Source of the DNA: Plazaster borealis
Lineage: Eukaryota; Echinodermata; Asteroidea; Forcipulatida; Labidiasteridae
Direction of reading: 5' to 3'
Length of the DNA: 64,000 nt
NCBI GenBank assembly: GCA_021014325.1
Contig: CM037467.1
Location: 11,732,773 to 11,796,772, forward strand
A program made the translations under genes and the position numbers. Of the stretch, positions 36,002 to 48,306 are shown piece by piece. Each line of letters opens with the position of its first letter. Within the stretch, counting starts at the first letter, position 1. The notes beneath the pieces are model-generated. The model was not told where the DNA came from, made no database searches, and saw only the letters and a program-made list of their open reading frames with translations.

Positions 36002-37985
36002 AGAACCCACAAGGTTCTGTGTTGGGCCCTTTACTCTTCATTCTTGATATTAATGATATATGTAATACCTCGGACAAAATAACACTTTGTTTATTTGCCA
36101 ATGATACAAGTTTGCTGTATACTCACAATTATATAGATGACCCTATTCAAAACCTCAATATGGAACTTGAAAAAACTCAGTACTTGGCTCCTAGTAAACA
36201 AACTATGTATTAATGTTCTCATAAGTCAAATTATATGATTTTTTGTGCCAACCAATTTAAGTACATACAATCTGTTCCTTTGATTTTGAATAATGCAAGG
36301 CTCAGTCAGGTTAAAAGAACACAATTTTTGGGTATAACCATCGATGAAAACCTTGCTTGGAAAAACTATATTGAAATAGCAACCAAAGTATCCAATAATG
36401 TCGGCATAATTAATCGTTTAAATATTACCGACAGGGCAGGATTTTATTAATGTCACGGCCCAGGTGTACACGAAGAACACCCCCGTTCAGTTTTGGTATA
36501 TTCCTACTTTGCGTATTCATTTCAAACCTTTTGTTGTTGTAAATATATCTTTATCATTTAAATTTACGAAGCGTCCCCTACGGTCTAATTTGTATATTTC
36601 CTGCCGTTCAATAATCTGGGCGTCATTCTGAAATTGGCCGAACCTTCATTAACATCTTGTTCACCAATTTTACAGGTATGAATGTTGTCTATTTTATATA
36701 TCTCTTTGCATAATTTCTTAAATCTTTTAACTTTTACCTAAGTATCAAAGGAATGTATGGGAATTCTAGTGTTTCTTTAATTCAACATATATTTGTATCA
36801 TTTAATGTATTTCTAATCAATTTCCTTACGGTTTACATGAGATATGCGGTTCGCACTTAAGCTTGATTCATTTTCCATTTATACATTTGTTATTATTGTT
36901 TAACTTGAGTTTACCGTCATTCTGAAATTGGCCGAACCTTCATCAACATCTTGTTCGCCAAATTTACATATTCAGAACCGGATTCAAGAGAGAACTTCAA
37001 AGCCAGTTTTCCCGTGCCTAATTAATACAGTGACTTAACATCATCTTAATGGTCACATTAATATTGTATAATTCACTCGTTCTGCCATATCTAAATTACT
37101 CATGGGCAGTTTTTCTAAATGTAACAAATTACTTATCTTACAAAAACGAGCTGTTCGTGTAATTTCGAATGCTGGCTACCGTGATTATTCTGCTCCGTTA
37201 TTTGCTGAATTAAATATATTACAATGTAATGACTTATATACCACCTGAATTTGGGGAAATTCACGTATAAAATGTATGCATAACCTGCTTCCCCCTATGT
37301 AGTTATAGTTATAGTTTAGTTTATTGTTTTTACGCTCGTGGCCAATGGCCAAATTACAGTAAAAATTACAATTTATACAAAAATAGTTTACATACAAAAA
37401 TAGTTTACATATAAAAAATAAACAGCATATCGTCATTGAAAGCTACATCAAAAGATTCATTTGTTTTAGTTCTTGTTTTACCTTAACGTCTAATATTCAT
37501 GCATATAATACTCGTAGTAGCGCTAGGGGAAATTTGTTCGTCCAAAACAGAACGTCCATGTCTAAACGTTAATAGTGTTGTCCATCGAGGCATCTCATAC
37601 TGGAATATTTTAGACGATTCTCTTAAATCATAATCCTTTGTCTGTCTTTGTTAAAAACTTTAGAGCTCGGTTCCTTGACTCATATTCATAAACTAAGGTG
37701 TAATTTGTAAGCTATGTTGGCATTGTCTCACACTTGTCTTGTCTGCTTCGTTTGTCCTACGTCCATGTTTTACGGTACCTTGGTTTTATGTTTGTCTGTC
37801 CATAGTTTAGGGAACAAAAGCGTCTCGCTTAACCTTATACCTAAATGTTGTCATTAATTTGCTGCTTATTATTGAATTACTGTGTGTACTTGATATATAT
37901 CAAATCTCAATCTAATGTACTACTTGTGTAATTTCTACATGATTTTGAATTATTGTAATAAATTACAGCATTGAAATAAATGTTA
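36002..37985 (+). mobile_element. Decayed LINE (jockey/CR1-like reverse transcriptase)
   Basis: Around 36010-36180 the translation GSVLGPLLFILDINDICN..LFANDTSLLYTH is a reverse-transcriptase palm motif in which the usual FADD reads FAND. At 36235-36450 come VKRTQFLGITIDENLAWKNY and thumb-like sequence. At about 37065-37230 frameshifted pieces YNSLVLPYLNYSWAVF and LQKRAVRVISNAGYRDYS give the region after the RT. Between them, about 36450-37000, is an insert with a direct repeat (GTCATTCTGAAATTGGCCGA at 36620 and 36914). The 3' end is near ATAAATGTTACTGAATGAAA. Stops and frameshifts make it dead. Confidence 0.8.
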
Positions 37986-37998
37986 CTGAATGAAAAAA

Positions 37999-38213
37999 TA
38001 TATATATAGTAAATTTTCGGGTACAACCATGTGTACAATCTCTTTTGTGGGAGTGCTGGCTCTGAAAAGAGCCGGTGTGGTCTCGACTTTTCGAACAGTA
38101 TACTCTGCTCGTCTTCAGGAGAAGTACACAAGCAGAGTATACTGTTCAAAACGTCAAGACCACACCAGCTCTTTTTAGAGCCAACACTCACACAAAAGAG
38201 ATATTACACATGG
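37999..38213. mobile_element. Fold-back palindrome FB1, right arm truncated
   Basis: The left arm (about 38020-38113: GTACAACCATGTGTACAATC, GGCTCTGAAAAGAGCCGG, CGAACAGTATACTCTGCTCG) is mirrored by about 38127-38211 (GAGCAGAGTATACTGTTC, CCAGCTCTTTTTAGAGCC, ATATTACACATGG). Where FB2 (53153-53416) continues to GTACCAGCAAGTTTAC, FB1 switches at about 38210 into the left end of duplication unit 2. A LINE has separated the outermost bases of its left arm. Confidence 0.8.
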
Positions 38214-38227
38214 GCACGAGTCCGCAT

Positions 38228-38700
38228 AAATCACTTCATGATGCCATCGTTCACTTATTGAGCGACCCTTTTTAAATAAACAGTCGGTACTCCACCATCA
38301 TTTTGTTTTCTCAAAAATCTAAAAAAATCCAAGTTCCCCAACTTCACCTAGCCAAATAGCATGCTAATTGTCTTGTTACCATCGTGTTTTTTTTGTTTTT
38401 TTTAAACAAACAAATCCATCAATGACCAGCTCTCCCGGAATTCCCATTGGAATTGTACAGCAGTTACTTGACCTAGAGTCAATAGCCACTACTGGGTGAA
38501 ATGAACCATATGTTTTCCAGATGGCTTCTTCTGTATACTTGTACAATGGCTACAAGCAGTGACCTGAATTTGTTTTATTTAGTCAGAAGGGTCCATATCT
38601 AATGGTTTGGGCCGTTTGAAAATGATTTTCTGTTCTTCATAAAAATGAATTATACACGCTAATAACAAAACGGTCACTCAAAAAGTGACCGATGCTGTCC
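38228..38700. mobile_element. Dispersed repeat X, unit 2 copy
   Basis: Paralogue of 17418-17890: GATGCCATCGTTCACTTATT to CGGTCACTCAAAAAGTGACCG. Confidence 0.7.
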
Positions 38701-38821
38701 GAGTGTGAACTTTTTATTTTATGGTGTTCCTGCAGGGTTTTTAGTCACCGCGATAGTTTTACTTTACAAAAGCGACCTAGTAGCTAAACCCCATCGGCAG
38801 TTTAAATAAGCAGCAACAACA

Positions 38822-38935
38822 GAGTCCAGCGTTCTCGTGAACACGATCAGAGCTTACCGATCGAAACGTCGAGATGTTACACTGCCAGTTCATTGTCAGA
38901 TCCACCACAACTCATAGAGATAGAGAGGGTTTAAT
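38822..38935 (+). mobile_element. Penelope-like or ribozyme-tail repeat, copy 3
   Basis: Paralogue of 18003-18110: GTCCAGCGTTCTCGTGAACACGATC..GATCGAAACGTCGAG. Confidence 0.5.
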
Positions 38936-40091
38936 GTACATGGTGTTTCCTCAAACATGGACTTCATAAAATGGCGCCATCGCCTGCCCAGTGACGGCCG
39001 TTTCATGCTCACACATAAATAATTAATTCCTGAATGAAACAGCCGTTGGTACGCTTTATCCACTTTGTCAATGATGCAATCGGCTGTAGCTACAGGGTCT
39101 CATACACATTCAATTCGAATGTAAAGCCGATTATCATTTAATTTATTAATACACAACACTTCTCTGGCTGAATAATATAACTTGAAATCGTGGTGTTGCA
39201 AACCAGTGACATAATACCTACCTGGAATAATTGATTGGGTAAGATTATTTCATTTACTTAATATCTATAGGCCTACATAAAAAAGAGTCCCGCACAAAAG
39301 GGATTCTGTGTTGATATATTATTCACGTCTCAAGGTCCCTGGTCTATTTACTGGCAGCCAGGCAAATGTAATGCGTAAATAATGTACCTATGGAAATTCA
39401 AGTGCACCCAAGCATTTGGCCAAAGACAGACTAACCACAGCAAACATGATGGCGGACATCAATGCAATAACCCATCGTGTTTGTGGCTGATGGTGCACTG
39501 TACATTCTCCAACCATGCTCTTGCAACCCTCGATCCTTTATACCACAAAATGCCAATAATTTGTATCGATAGACACTGCCAGTTATTACACCATTGTTGA
39601 AGATCTTCGCTTTACTGTTTGGCGTGGAGGGAAGATTGTGGGCAGTGAAATATCTTACAACCTCGTGTAATCACATGACATGCTAGTGTGTCATGGCTGA
39701 AGACCAGGCAGAAACAATCCCACTGAATGCACAGTGCTCCACTAAAGCATCTACAGATGAACATTCCACCAGCTCCCATTTTCTCAAGGTGAGTTGGTTA
39801 ATCTATTTGCTGTCTTTAGATTCCACCATCTTGTCGTGGTCTCACAAAGCAGGTAATTGTCAACTCCAGAACAGCTATACGTGACACCCATTGCAAAACT
39901 GCCCTTTTCGGGCTTGGACCTTGTCCGGTATTTATTAAACAACTAAACATGTAATAATTTTAAGACAAACATTAATATAGGGCTAAAATATAAATTGACT
40001 AACTAGTACCAAACAATTTCATATAAAAGCCGAGCGTCAGTACATGGATAATTGAAAGAAAAAAACGATCGAGATCATGTTGTGATGATTT

Positions 40092-40210
40092 CTCGAAAAA
40101 CAACAAACAAACAAACAAACAAACACCACAACAACAACAACAACAACAACATCATCATCATCAGCAGCAGCAGCAAACAACAATAGCAACGACAACAACA
40201 ACAACAACAA
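40092..40210. repeat. CAA/CAAC/CAG microsatellite
   Basis: Tracts of AAAC, CAA, CATCAT and CAGCAG repeats run together in intron 1 of TRPC copy 2. Unit 1 has a much shorter version near 21928-21960. Confidence 0.85.
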
Positions 40211-41716
40211 ACTGAAACAGAAATATAAACAGTTTTAACGTGCCAAATTTATACCATTCTTTGGTGTCCTGTCTTACGTACGTCTTGACCCGGTGTCTTT
40301 TTGACTTTAGCTTGTCGAGAAAAACGCAGTAGATGCGGTTAGACGACTTCTTGGGGAGGACCCTAGCATCGATACCAGTGTCTGTGATGAACTTGGAAGG
40401 TCGGTGATGGTCATTGCCATCGATCAAGATGACTACGGTGGGATTCTTTTTCTTCTTTTTTCAGAGTAAATGTACAGAGGCGGGGTACGAATCCCATCAC
40501 GAGATCGTTTTGTTGTTTTGTTTTCCATGGGACTTCGGAAACATAAGCTTATCATACATCGGTATAGATCAAAACTTAACGAGTATCGATCTTTCCAATA
40601 ACCAATACATTCTTAGTTTCCTTTTTCCCAAAGACATTATTAGTCGACAATTTCCATCAAATTGGCGGGAATAATGACTTAACGCCTTAAATTTGTCGGG
40701 GATCGTGTGTACAATCTTACGTGTTCGATAAATTCGAAATGGGAGCTGAGATTTTATAGACTTATAATTTCTTTCACACAAAGAACCCCCCCCCCCTCCC
40801 CCCCCAAAAAAAAAAACAAAAACAAAACAAAACATTCAGGTACATTGTACTGGAGTTTAATGTACAACAATTAACATATTGGGTTAGAAATAACATGGTG
40901 GCAGGAAATTACCAAGGCCATGACAGTTTACGAATATTGTTTTTGTTTTTTTAGTACATCTCCACCTAAACGGTATATACTAGCTGACATTTTCCAGCTG
41001 AGCAGGTTTGGCTGTACAATTTACTGGTTGGTAGCTGGCTTGCGCTGTTGTTATATCAGTAATAAAGAGGTTTCGCAACTACGGATACATACGTGTACGG
41101 ATACGTCAACACTTCGAGTGTTCACGTGACGCGTAACCGCGACTTCCGTGTTTTGCATGGAAGTTAACAACGGATACGTGAGCTCATGCACGTACATTAA
41201 AAACGGATACCGATTTTCTGATGTTAGTTGCATTTTTGCCCTAGCTTAAAATAATTTTCCCCAGTATTGCTTTTAAAGGTGTCATTCATGACATAAATAC
41301 AAATGTATTTATCATTAGTAAGTAAAATATTGGAAAAATGCAGTGTAAACATGGTCTTTATTTGCCGCGCTTGCTGGAAACTTTCTTTACACGCGTTTGA
41401 ACGACGAACAGTTAAACAATTAATACTATTCAATCGAATTCTCCAATGTAACTAGAACATACACAAAATGTTGTTGGATTTTTTTTCCGCAAAACCTATG
41501 CCAACATGTGTCTGGCCTATAGGCCTGACACATAAATATGATTTCGAAACAAAATTGGACACGCATCCAACGTGAACGGACACGGTTATCGTATCTGTAT
41601 TTGTATCCGTATCGGTACGCTTGCGAAACCTCTCTATTCAAACCCCCAGGCCACGGGACTGTAACAAAACGTAATATTGTTTGGTACCGCGATGTGATTG
41701 AGCCATGACTGCCAGG

Positions 41717-41717
<1 letters not shown>

Positions 41718-41753
<36 letters not shown>
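41718..41753. repeat. (GATT)n microsatellite
   Basis: About nine GATT units in intron 2 of TRPC copy 2. Unit 1 has no such expansion at the corresponding place near 22840. Confidence 0.9.
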
Positions 41754-41754
<1 letters not shown>

Positions 41755-42280
41755 TTCTGTGTGTGAATATAATGTTAATGAATGTCTATCTCAATACAAT
41801 TATTTTGTTTTGGTCAGATATGATCCAGTGCCTGTGTGAGTTGACCCTTGACCCCGGGGATGCGTTACTCCATGCTATTGAAACGCACAGCGCTCAGGCG
41901 ATAGACACAATGTGTGATCACCTACCACCTGCAGTAAGTTAACAGATCAACCCCAACATATTTTGTCGAAAACAATGGGTAGTTTTTAAAACAGCATTTT
42001 CATTGGCCTGAACATATGACGTCACACTTCGAGGCTCGTGAATAACGCGAGATACCAGCCTGACCGGATGTTGCCAAATGTACCTTTGACCTCGCATTAC
42101 ATGTACACATTGTATAGTGAATAAAACAACACTACATCGATGTACAAAACATTTAATCAAATGAAATCATTGTATCCAATGAAATCACTGGGCCTGTAAG
42201 ACCCGTGCCTGTCTTTATCCTTGCGGATAAAGACAAGGGACCTGTTTACACTGTCATTTGCTGTTTGGAAAAAGACACTT

Positions 42281-42407
42281 TGGGACGCTAGGTGGCAGTA
42301 TAGACCTACCAGGTAATTTGTCACTGTATACGTAGTTATGAGCATGGGCAAATGCCCGAGAATAGTGTGCTTTAACCCGGTAAGTCTGCTGCCACCTAAC
42401 GTCCCTA
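42281..42407. mobile_element. Palindrome with CTAGGTGGCAG arms, intron 3, copy 2
   Basis: TGGGACGCTAGGTGGCAGTA to GGTAAGTCTGCTGCCACCTAACGTCCC. Paralogue of 23107-23216, with a short extra stretch in the loop. Confidence 0.8.
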
Positions 42408-42915
42408 AAAATTATCAATTGGCATTTGGGCTGTCCCTGTCTTAGTCCGAACATCTGACTTCACTTTAATAACGCTAGGCACCACGGACTTGAGAAGCTG
42501 GCAGACTCCTGCCACCCTCCAAAGGTCACCGTACCAATTACAGTAACTCCCTCTCCTGGGATCCCCGACGGGATGCAGGGTCCCCATGGCGACGAGCAAT
42601 CACCATCCACGGAGTCCCTACAAACTTTTGACCCCGCTTACTGATATACACTCACTCGTGTGCGTTATGTCAGTCTGGTAGTTATGCGTCATTGCAACCG
42701 TTATGTCTATCCAATGGAACTATTAGGTTTGTAAGACCAGTGCCCATCTTTGTCCTTGCGGATGTCTTTGCTTCAATCAGATCCCTCTGGCAAAGTTTCT
42801 ATTGAGATACACTGTTTAAATGGTTGTCATTAAAATATGGATACCTTATTGAAACTATTTTTACAAACCTATAAAAACAAAATTCAGCAACTGAACTTGT
42901 TAAAATCTTCTCTAG

Positions 42916-43022
42916 ACAAAAGTGGAGGTTCTAAACCGGTATCCGAAGAGCTGTAGGTGGCCGCTGACAACCGTACCGCTTCTACTAGCAGCACGACAAG
43001 AAAAAACATCGCCACGGTAAAG
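42916..43022 (+). other. Frameshifted exon 4 of TRPC copy 2
   Basis: Copy 1 reads ..CAAGAAAACAACATCGCC.. and copy 2 reads ..CAAGAAAAAACATCGCC.., one base shorter. The frame then runs into CGG TAA at 43015-43020, just before the donor. A possible alternative donor at 43017 (GTAAAG) also fails to restore the phase needed by exon 5. Confidence 0.9.
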
Positions 43023-43725
43023 GTAATAATTGTCTACTTTTCAGCAGAAAATGTTGCTCAACAATTTTTCTGCTGAGCAGAAATGTGCAGAATACCAGTC
43101 ACAACTGGTATACGTGACATTGTATTTTGGCTAGTAACCTTATTCTTATAAGCCTAATTTTGTTGTGCTTAGCTTGTTTTTGTGCTTTAAGCAGCTCTAT
43201 GAAACTGGGCCCAGGTCCCAATTTTACGGCACCGCTTTACCAAGGACTTACTGCTCTTTACAGGGCGCCATGAGCGCATAATTCTGCGGTAAGTAGCGCC
43301 ATGGAATTCGGCGTCGAACGCTCAAACCCTTCCCTGAGGGAAAGGGCTGAGCCAAAAGATGTTTCCACATAATCACTAATTAATTAATGTATCCAATGTG
43401 TAATGACTGGGGGAGTCAAATTCCTTGATATCCTAGAAGACCTTTATATGTTTTTAATAAAACTCACACGTTCAAACGATGGTCGGCCGACCGTCACTTC
43501 AAAATGATACAAAATTGTAGTTTTCTTTAAAACCCTGCAGTGAGGGCCACTGGGCTCGATATTTTAATATTTCCATTGCCTTCTCCATATTTTACATCAC
43601 ACTGGTCAACTCATACGCTATGATGATACCTTATGCCGCAATGTCCTAAACCAAACTATAAAACTTAATAATTAATCAAGTGAACAAACAAGCATAAGCT
43701 TAAAATAAACCATGCAGGCAATACC

Positions 43726-43951
43726 TGGGCTCGATTTCACAAAGCACTAGAGATTCATTTTAAGATGAGTTGTCAATATTACCATAGTGATGTTTATTGT
43801 GACATGCCGTTGCTTAGCAAGTAAGATTGATACACAGTTAAGATCAATCTTAGCTCTTTGTAAAATCTTAATTGCTATGCAAAGTGTGATGTCACAAAAC
43901 AACTTAACAACTTAAGATGAATCTTAGCTCTTTATGAAATTGACCCCAGGA
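43726..43951. mobile_element. TIR MITE in intron 4, copy 2 only
   Basis: CCTGGGCTCGATTTCACAAAG..AGATTCATTTTAAG at the left mirrors CTTAAGATGAATCTTAGCTC..ATGAAATTGACCCCAGG at the right. It is absent from the paralogous intron of copy 1. Confidence 0.85.
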
Positions 43952-44893
43952 CATGTAAACAACACACTTAGATAAAACAGTCGTTGGGAAAAAAAAGACA
44001 AAACAAACCCTCCAAACTTGAGGGGAAAAACAGGGACGTTGCAAACAAACAGGTTCCTTGCTTCAGGGTAATGAAATAACACCTCTAGGGAGGAGATTTC
44101 ACTGGACACCTGACACTTGTCAAAGTTTTTTTGTAGTAATTTTGAGCTACATTTTTGTCCATGTCCTGAAATGATGTAATCTATCTTCATTGTTGTTTGC
44201 AAGACGTTGATCAATCACGGCGCAGTGATACCACCTCTAGAAGAACTACGCCAGCGAGTGTCTAAAGAAAGATATGGGAAATTCCTGGCACTGCTCCACT
44301 GGTACGAGGCAAATAGCAACGATGCGTACATCATGCTGACTTCCAAGGACCCGGTGAAAAGGATCTTTGAGCTGGGTCAATCTCTTGCACAACTTGAGAG
44401 CTCCTTCAAAGTAAGAATTGTTTATTGAGGGACAAAACAGTTTTTTTCAATCTCTCGATTGTGATTTTGATTTTTTAGCCACTTTGACGATCCACTGCAG
44501 GATGAAGGCCTCAGCAATGCCAATCAGTAAACAAACAACCAGACAAAAGAACCAAATCAGACAAATGAACAAACAATAGAAATAAACAATAAATCAACGT
44601 TTCTGATGTTTCGTTTGAATTTCCAGGTGCCACGGTTCAAACAAGAATGTGAGAAAATCGAAGCCAAGCTTTCTGCCCTCAGCGTCAAGATGTTGAATCT
44701 GACACGAGATGATAAGGAGGTCGAGTTGCTCCTGAATGGTGGAAGGAGAAACACACCCCATCCCTCTGTGCCACTCAGAATACGGCAAGCAATCGATGTA
44801 GGCTTTAAAGAAGTAAGAATTGCCTGAAGAGGAAACCCGAGCTTCGATGATTGAGATATGTTAAGATTAGGATGTTTAGCGTGTATTTTTGGT

Positions 44894-44960
44894 GGAATGG
44901 TTTATACCACACCGAACTCAGTTATGGATGAATCATTCGGGGTGTATGTTCGAATCCCGG
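44894..44960 (+). mobile_element. tRNA-like SINE head, intron 6, copy 2
   Basis: Paralogue of 26610-26690: GGTGGAATGGTTTATACC and GTATGTTCGAATCCCGGTC. Confidence 0.45.
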
Positions 44961-45235
44961 TCACACTTAATTAAAAACCTTAAATAGATTGCGTCCCACA
45001 ATCCACACATTGGTACCTGTGAGTCATTTAGCAGCCGGTGCCGCATACTCCAAAGGAGTTGGGATTTTTTTACAGGAATGCTTACATGCTGACGAACAGG
45101 GAAACATTGGTAAGGCAATTAAAAGCACCTACAAATTATGCCTCGTTGTAAGTAGAAAGAATGTGGCGTTAAATGGACCAAATTCAAGATGTGGCAGAGA
45201 CACGCTACATAATCAAACGATGGGGGGGGGGCATT

Positions 45236-45360
45236 TGGGAAGCTAGGTGGCAGCAAACTTACCAGATATTTTATCCAGTGTCTTTGGTAATGTGTGCATG
45301 CTCAGAACTACATAAACAATGAAAATTTACCTGGTAAGTCTGCTGCCACCTAGCGTTCCA
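45236..45360. mobile_element. Palindrome with CTAGGTGGCAG arms, intron 6, copy 2
   Basis: Paralogue of 27032-27152, ending TCTGCTGCCACCTAGCGTTCC. Its outer left base differs (GGGAAGCTAGG). Confidence 0.85.
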
Positions 45361-45657
45361 AAGTCTCCCATTATCTTTAACTATCATATTATAATATAAA
45401 CCTTGACCCGTTCGCGTCATCCATTTTTCAGTTTGTGAGCCATCCGAGTTGCCAGGACTATATGGTATCTCAGTGGCAGCTGTCGTCACCGTACGACGCT
45501 CATCTCACCGGCGGGTCATGGGTCAAGACCGTGGTGCTCCATTTCTTCATGGTCACCTTCTTCTTCATTCCTTGTCTCATGTATATCCTCATCCCGATTG
45601 ACAAATTCCGTCTAACGATGAAGAGACCGTAAGTATGTTTTCTTTTGTTTTCAAGGA

Positions 45658-45873
45658 GGTACACTCCAAAGATACTCCCGGGATAGAATTGACCCGGAGC
45701 CTGGGTCCCAGGGGGCCTGGTCAGGCTGACCTGGGAACTGGTTTAAAAAATGGGATTTTAGCTCGGACTTTGCGCCAGTTTGACCCAGTTCTGGGTCATT
45801 TTGACACATCTTTCGGGTCACACTGACCCAAAAATGGGACCCGGAACTGGGTCAATTCTGACCCAGGAGTTTA
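45658..45873. mobile_element. Palindromic MITE, 'TGACCCGG' type, intron 7, copy 2
   Basis: Paralogue of 27453-27680, slightly shorter on the right arm. Confidence 0.85.
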
Positions 45874-46117
45874 TAGGTGCAGAAGTATCGGCTGCAGTTA
45901 CGGGGATTTGTTGGAGGGACACCAGTGGGCAAACGCATGAAATCAGTCTGCCCGGTCTTGTGACGTGTTTCCTTACACGGTCATGGAAACATTCAGAACA
46001 AGAAAAAACCCAATTTCAGCATCGACTTTGGTACGAGGCAAGCAAAATGCCTTTGCTAGGCTCCTGTATACAAAGAGTACTACTATATCCACACCTCTTT
46101 CCATTCAGTTCCACAGT

Positions 46118-46232
46118 TCGGCTACGGCTACGGCTACGATGGCCGTTTACTGCAATGATAACGTCAATGATGACTTTTCAACGTTACGGCCGTAGCCACT
46201 GCAGAAGCCATTCATTCTGACACGCCCTCAAC
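46118..46232. mobile_element. Small inverted-repeat element, 'GGCTACGG' type, copy 2
   Basis: CGGCTACGGCTACGGCTACG..GGCCG mirrors CGGCCGTAGCCA. Paralogue of 28450-28560. Confidence 0.6.
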
Positions 46233-46734
46233 GTCACATTTCCGATGTGAAGCATCCGCCTCCTCAATGCACTTTGCTCCGCGTTTTTACAATAATTAAA
46301 GGTATATTATTATTATTTTTACACACTTAGGTTTGTTCGATTCATGCTGAACCTGTCGTCGAGGTTGTACTTCCTTTTCGTCCTCGTTCTCTCGACAGCG
46401 GAGCCGATGGAGAGGTCGATTGAAGTCGTCCCCCTCGATGCTAGCCAACTGGACAGCCATATCACAAGACTACTCAACTACAAATCCAAAAGATGGGATG
46501 TGTGCATGATTCTTATCATTTTTTGGATCATTGGTGGGTACAACTATAACAAGTGTCACAGAATCTCCTGTGTTTTAAGTTCTATCAATTTCAATTTCAA
46601 TTTCAGAAACATTTATTTCCGTTTACTGGTTTACAGTAAACGTAGGCGTACAACCCTGCGTGACATTATCAACAAAAAATCACACGCTTACGCCATGGGA
46701 CAGTAGGCTACTGTCCGTTTGTATTAGCGTGTAA

Positions 46735-47135
46735 TTCATTTTTGTGGAGAACCTAATCACTTTCAAATGGCCTAAACCATTAGATATGGACCCTACTCAA
46801 TTCATCCATATAAACAACCAGTTCACTTCTTACAGCTATTGTACAAGTATACAGAAAAAGCCATCTGGAAACTATATGGTTCATTTCACCCAGATTGACC
46901 CCAAGGTCAAGCAACTGCTATACAATTCCAACGGGAATTCCGGAAGAGCTGGTCATTTATGGAATTTTTGGGGTGAAAAAGACCCCGGATGGTAACAAGA
47001 CATTTACCATGCTATTTGGCTAGGTGTAGATGGGGAATGTTGAATTTTTTAGATTATATAAAAAATTAATGGCGGAGCACTGGTTAGTTAATTAAAAACG
47101 GACAATGTACCACACAGTCCGATGGCATCATTCAC
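46735..47135. mobile_element. Dispersed repeat X, inverted, intron 8 copy 2 only
   Basis: ATTAGATATGGACCCTACTC..CAAGTATACAGAAAAAGCCATC..GGTTCATTTCACCCAG..GTCCGATGGCATCATTCAC is the reverse complement of the repeat at 17418-17890. An 83-codon ORF inside is fortuitous. Confidence 0.75.
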
Positions 47136-47330
47136 AATTAAATCAAGTAATAACAGCGTAATAAAATAGGGAAATGGAGGCAAACCTCGATAAGAAGGTG
47201 CTTGTGTTGGTGAAGCCTTATGTTTAGGACAGGAGACTGGACAAAAGAAAAGACATACCGGACGGAGACAAGAAACAAAATCAAGGATACAAACAATCAG
47301 GCAATTACATGGTTACGAGTAAATAGCGAC

Positions 47331-47582
47331 AACTGCAAAAACTGGGGTTTTTAAATTGACACCGTGGGTTTTTACATATAGTAGATATAGATATATAGAT
47401 ATAGATATAGATTATGCACGGAGAATCAAAATTAACACCATAGGGTGTTAAAGTAACACCAATGTAATTGTTTTCGCAGAAATTAGTGTTATTTTAACAC
47501 ACTATGATGTAACTTTTGATTCTTTTGGGGTATCTAATGTGAAAACACCCATGGTGTCAATTTAACAACCCAGTTTTTGCAG
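47331..47582. mobile_element. Palindromic MITE, 'GGTGTTAAAATTGACA' family
   Basis: AACTGCAAAAACTGGGG..AAATTGACACCGTGGG at the left and CCCATGGTGTCAATTTAACAACCCAG..TTTTTGCAG at the right. It also contains an AGATAT microsatellite near 47385-47415. Confidence 0.8.
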
Positions 47583-48180
47583 CGAAACATATTTTTTTCC
47601 AACAGTCACTGGTGGGAGAATCTCACTTGCTTGTTGTCCACTCTTAAAACAAGTGAACATCAAAGACAAGTTGTACAGAAATTGACCATATTTTTGACCG
47701 CATGAGGGCGCAATCACAATTACAGTTTCATCTTATTTTAATTTCCTGTAATGTAGTTTTCTTGATGATCAATGACGAAATACATTATTATAATAATAAC
47801 CAAAATGAAAAAAAGAAAGAAAAATAAACCCCGTTTCTTTACTTGTTTTTCATCACGTTAAGTTGGTCCACTTACGCCCTCACGCGGTCAAAAATACGGC
47901 GAACTATGTTAACGATTTTATTCCTCACCCCTTTCGAAGAAAACAATTCCGAGCTCGCTCTTATTACATTTTAGTTGGAAAAAAGAACAATGTGTTAATT
48001 TCTGTTCCGAATTTGAAGGAATGACTGTCGAAAAACTGCAGCAAATTTGGACTGTTGGGCTGCGTTACTATGCGACGAAGCACCCTTGGAGCGTCATCGA
48101 AGTGACGCAGCTCATCTTGTACTGGATATTTATTGCACTGAGTATCGTGTCTTATGTAACGGTAAGTTGTGTAATATTTT

Positions 48181-48306
48181 CGGGGACGCTAGGTGGCAGC
48201 AGATTAACGAGGTAAATTACTTTGTTTTCGAAAATGTGCACACGCTTGGAACTACGTTTTAACAACTGCGGAGACGAACAGGATTGTCTGCTGCCACCTA
48301 GCGTTC
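48181..48306. mobile_element. Palindrome with CTAGGTGGCAG arms, intron 9, copy 2
   Basis: CGGGGACGCTAGGTGGCAGCAGATTAACGAGG to GGATTGTCTGCTGCCACCTAGCGTTCC. Paralogue of 29995-30124. Confidence 0.85.

Noticed and set aside
43016..43022. Alternative donor GTAAAG at 43017 as rescue of the copy 2 frameshift
   Set aside because: It shortens the exon to 101 nt, leaving the same wrong phase for exon 5.
46744..46995. ORF of 83 codons in intron 8 of TRPC copy 2
   Set aside because: It lies wholly within the inverted copy of dispersed repeat X, and other copies of the repeat do not keep the frame.
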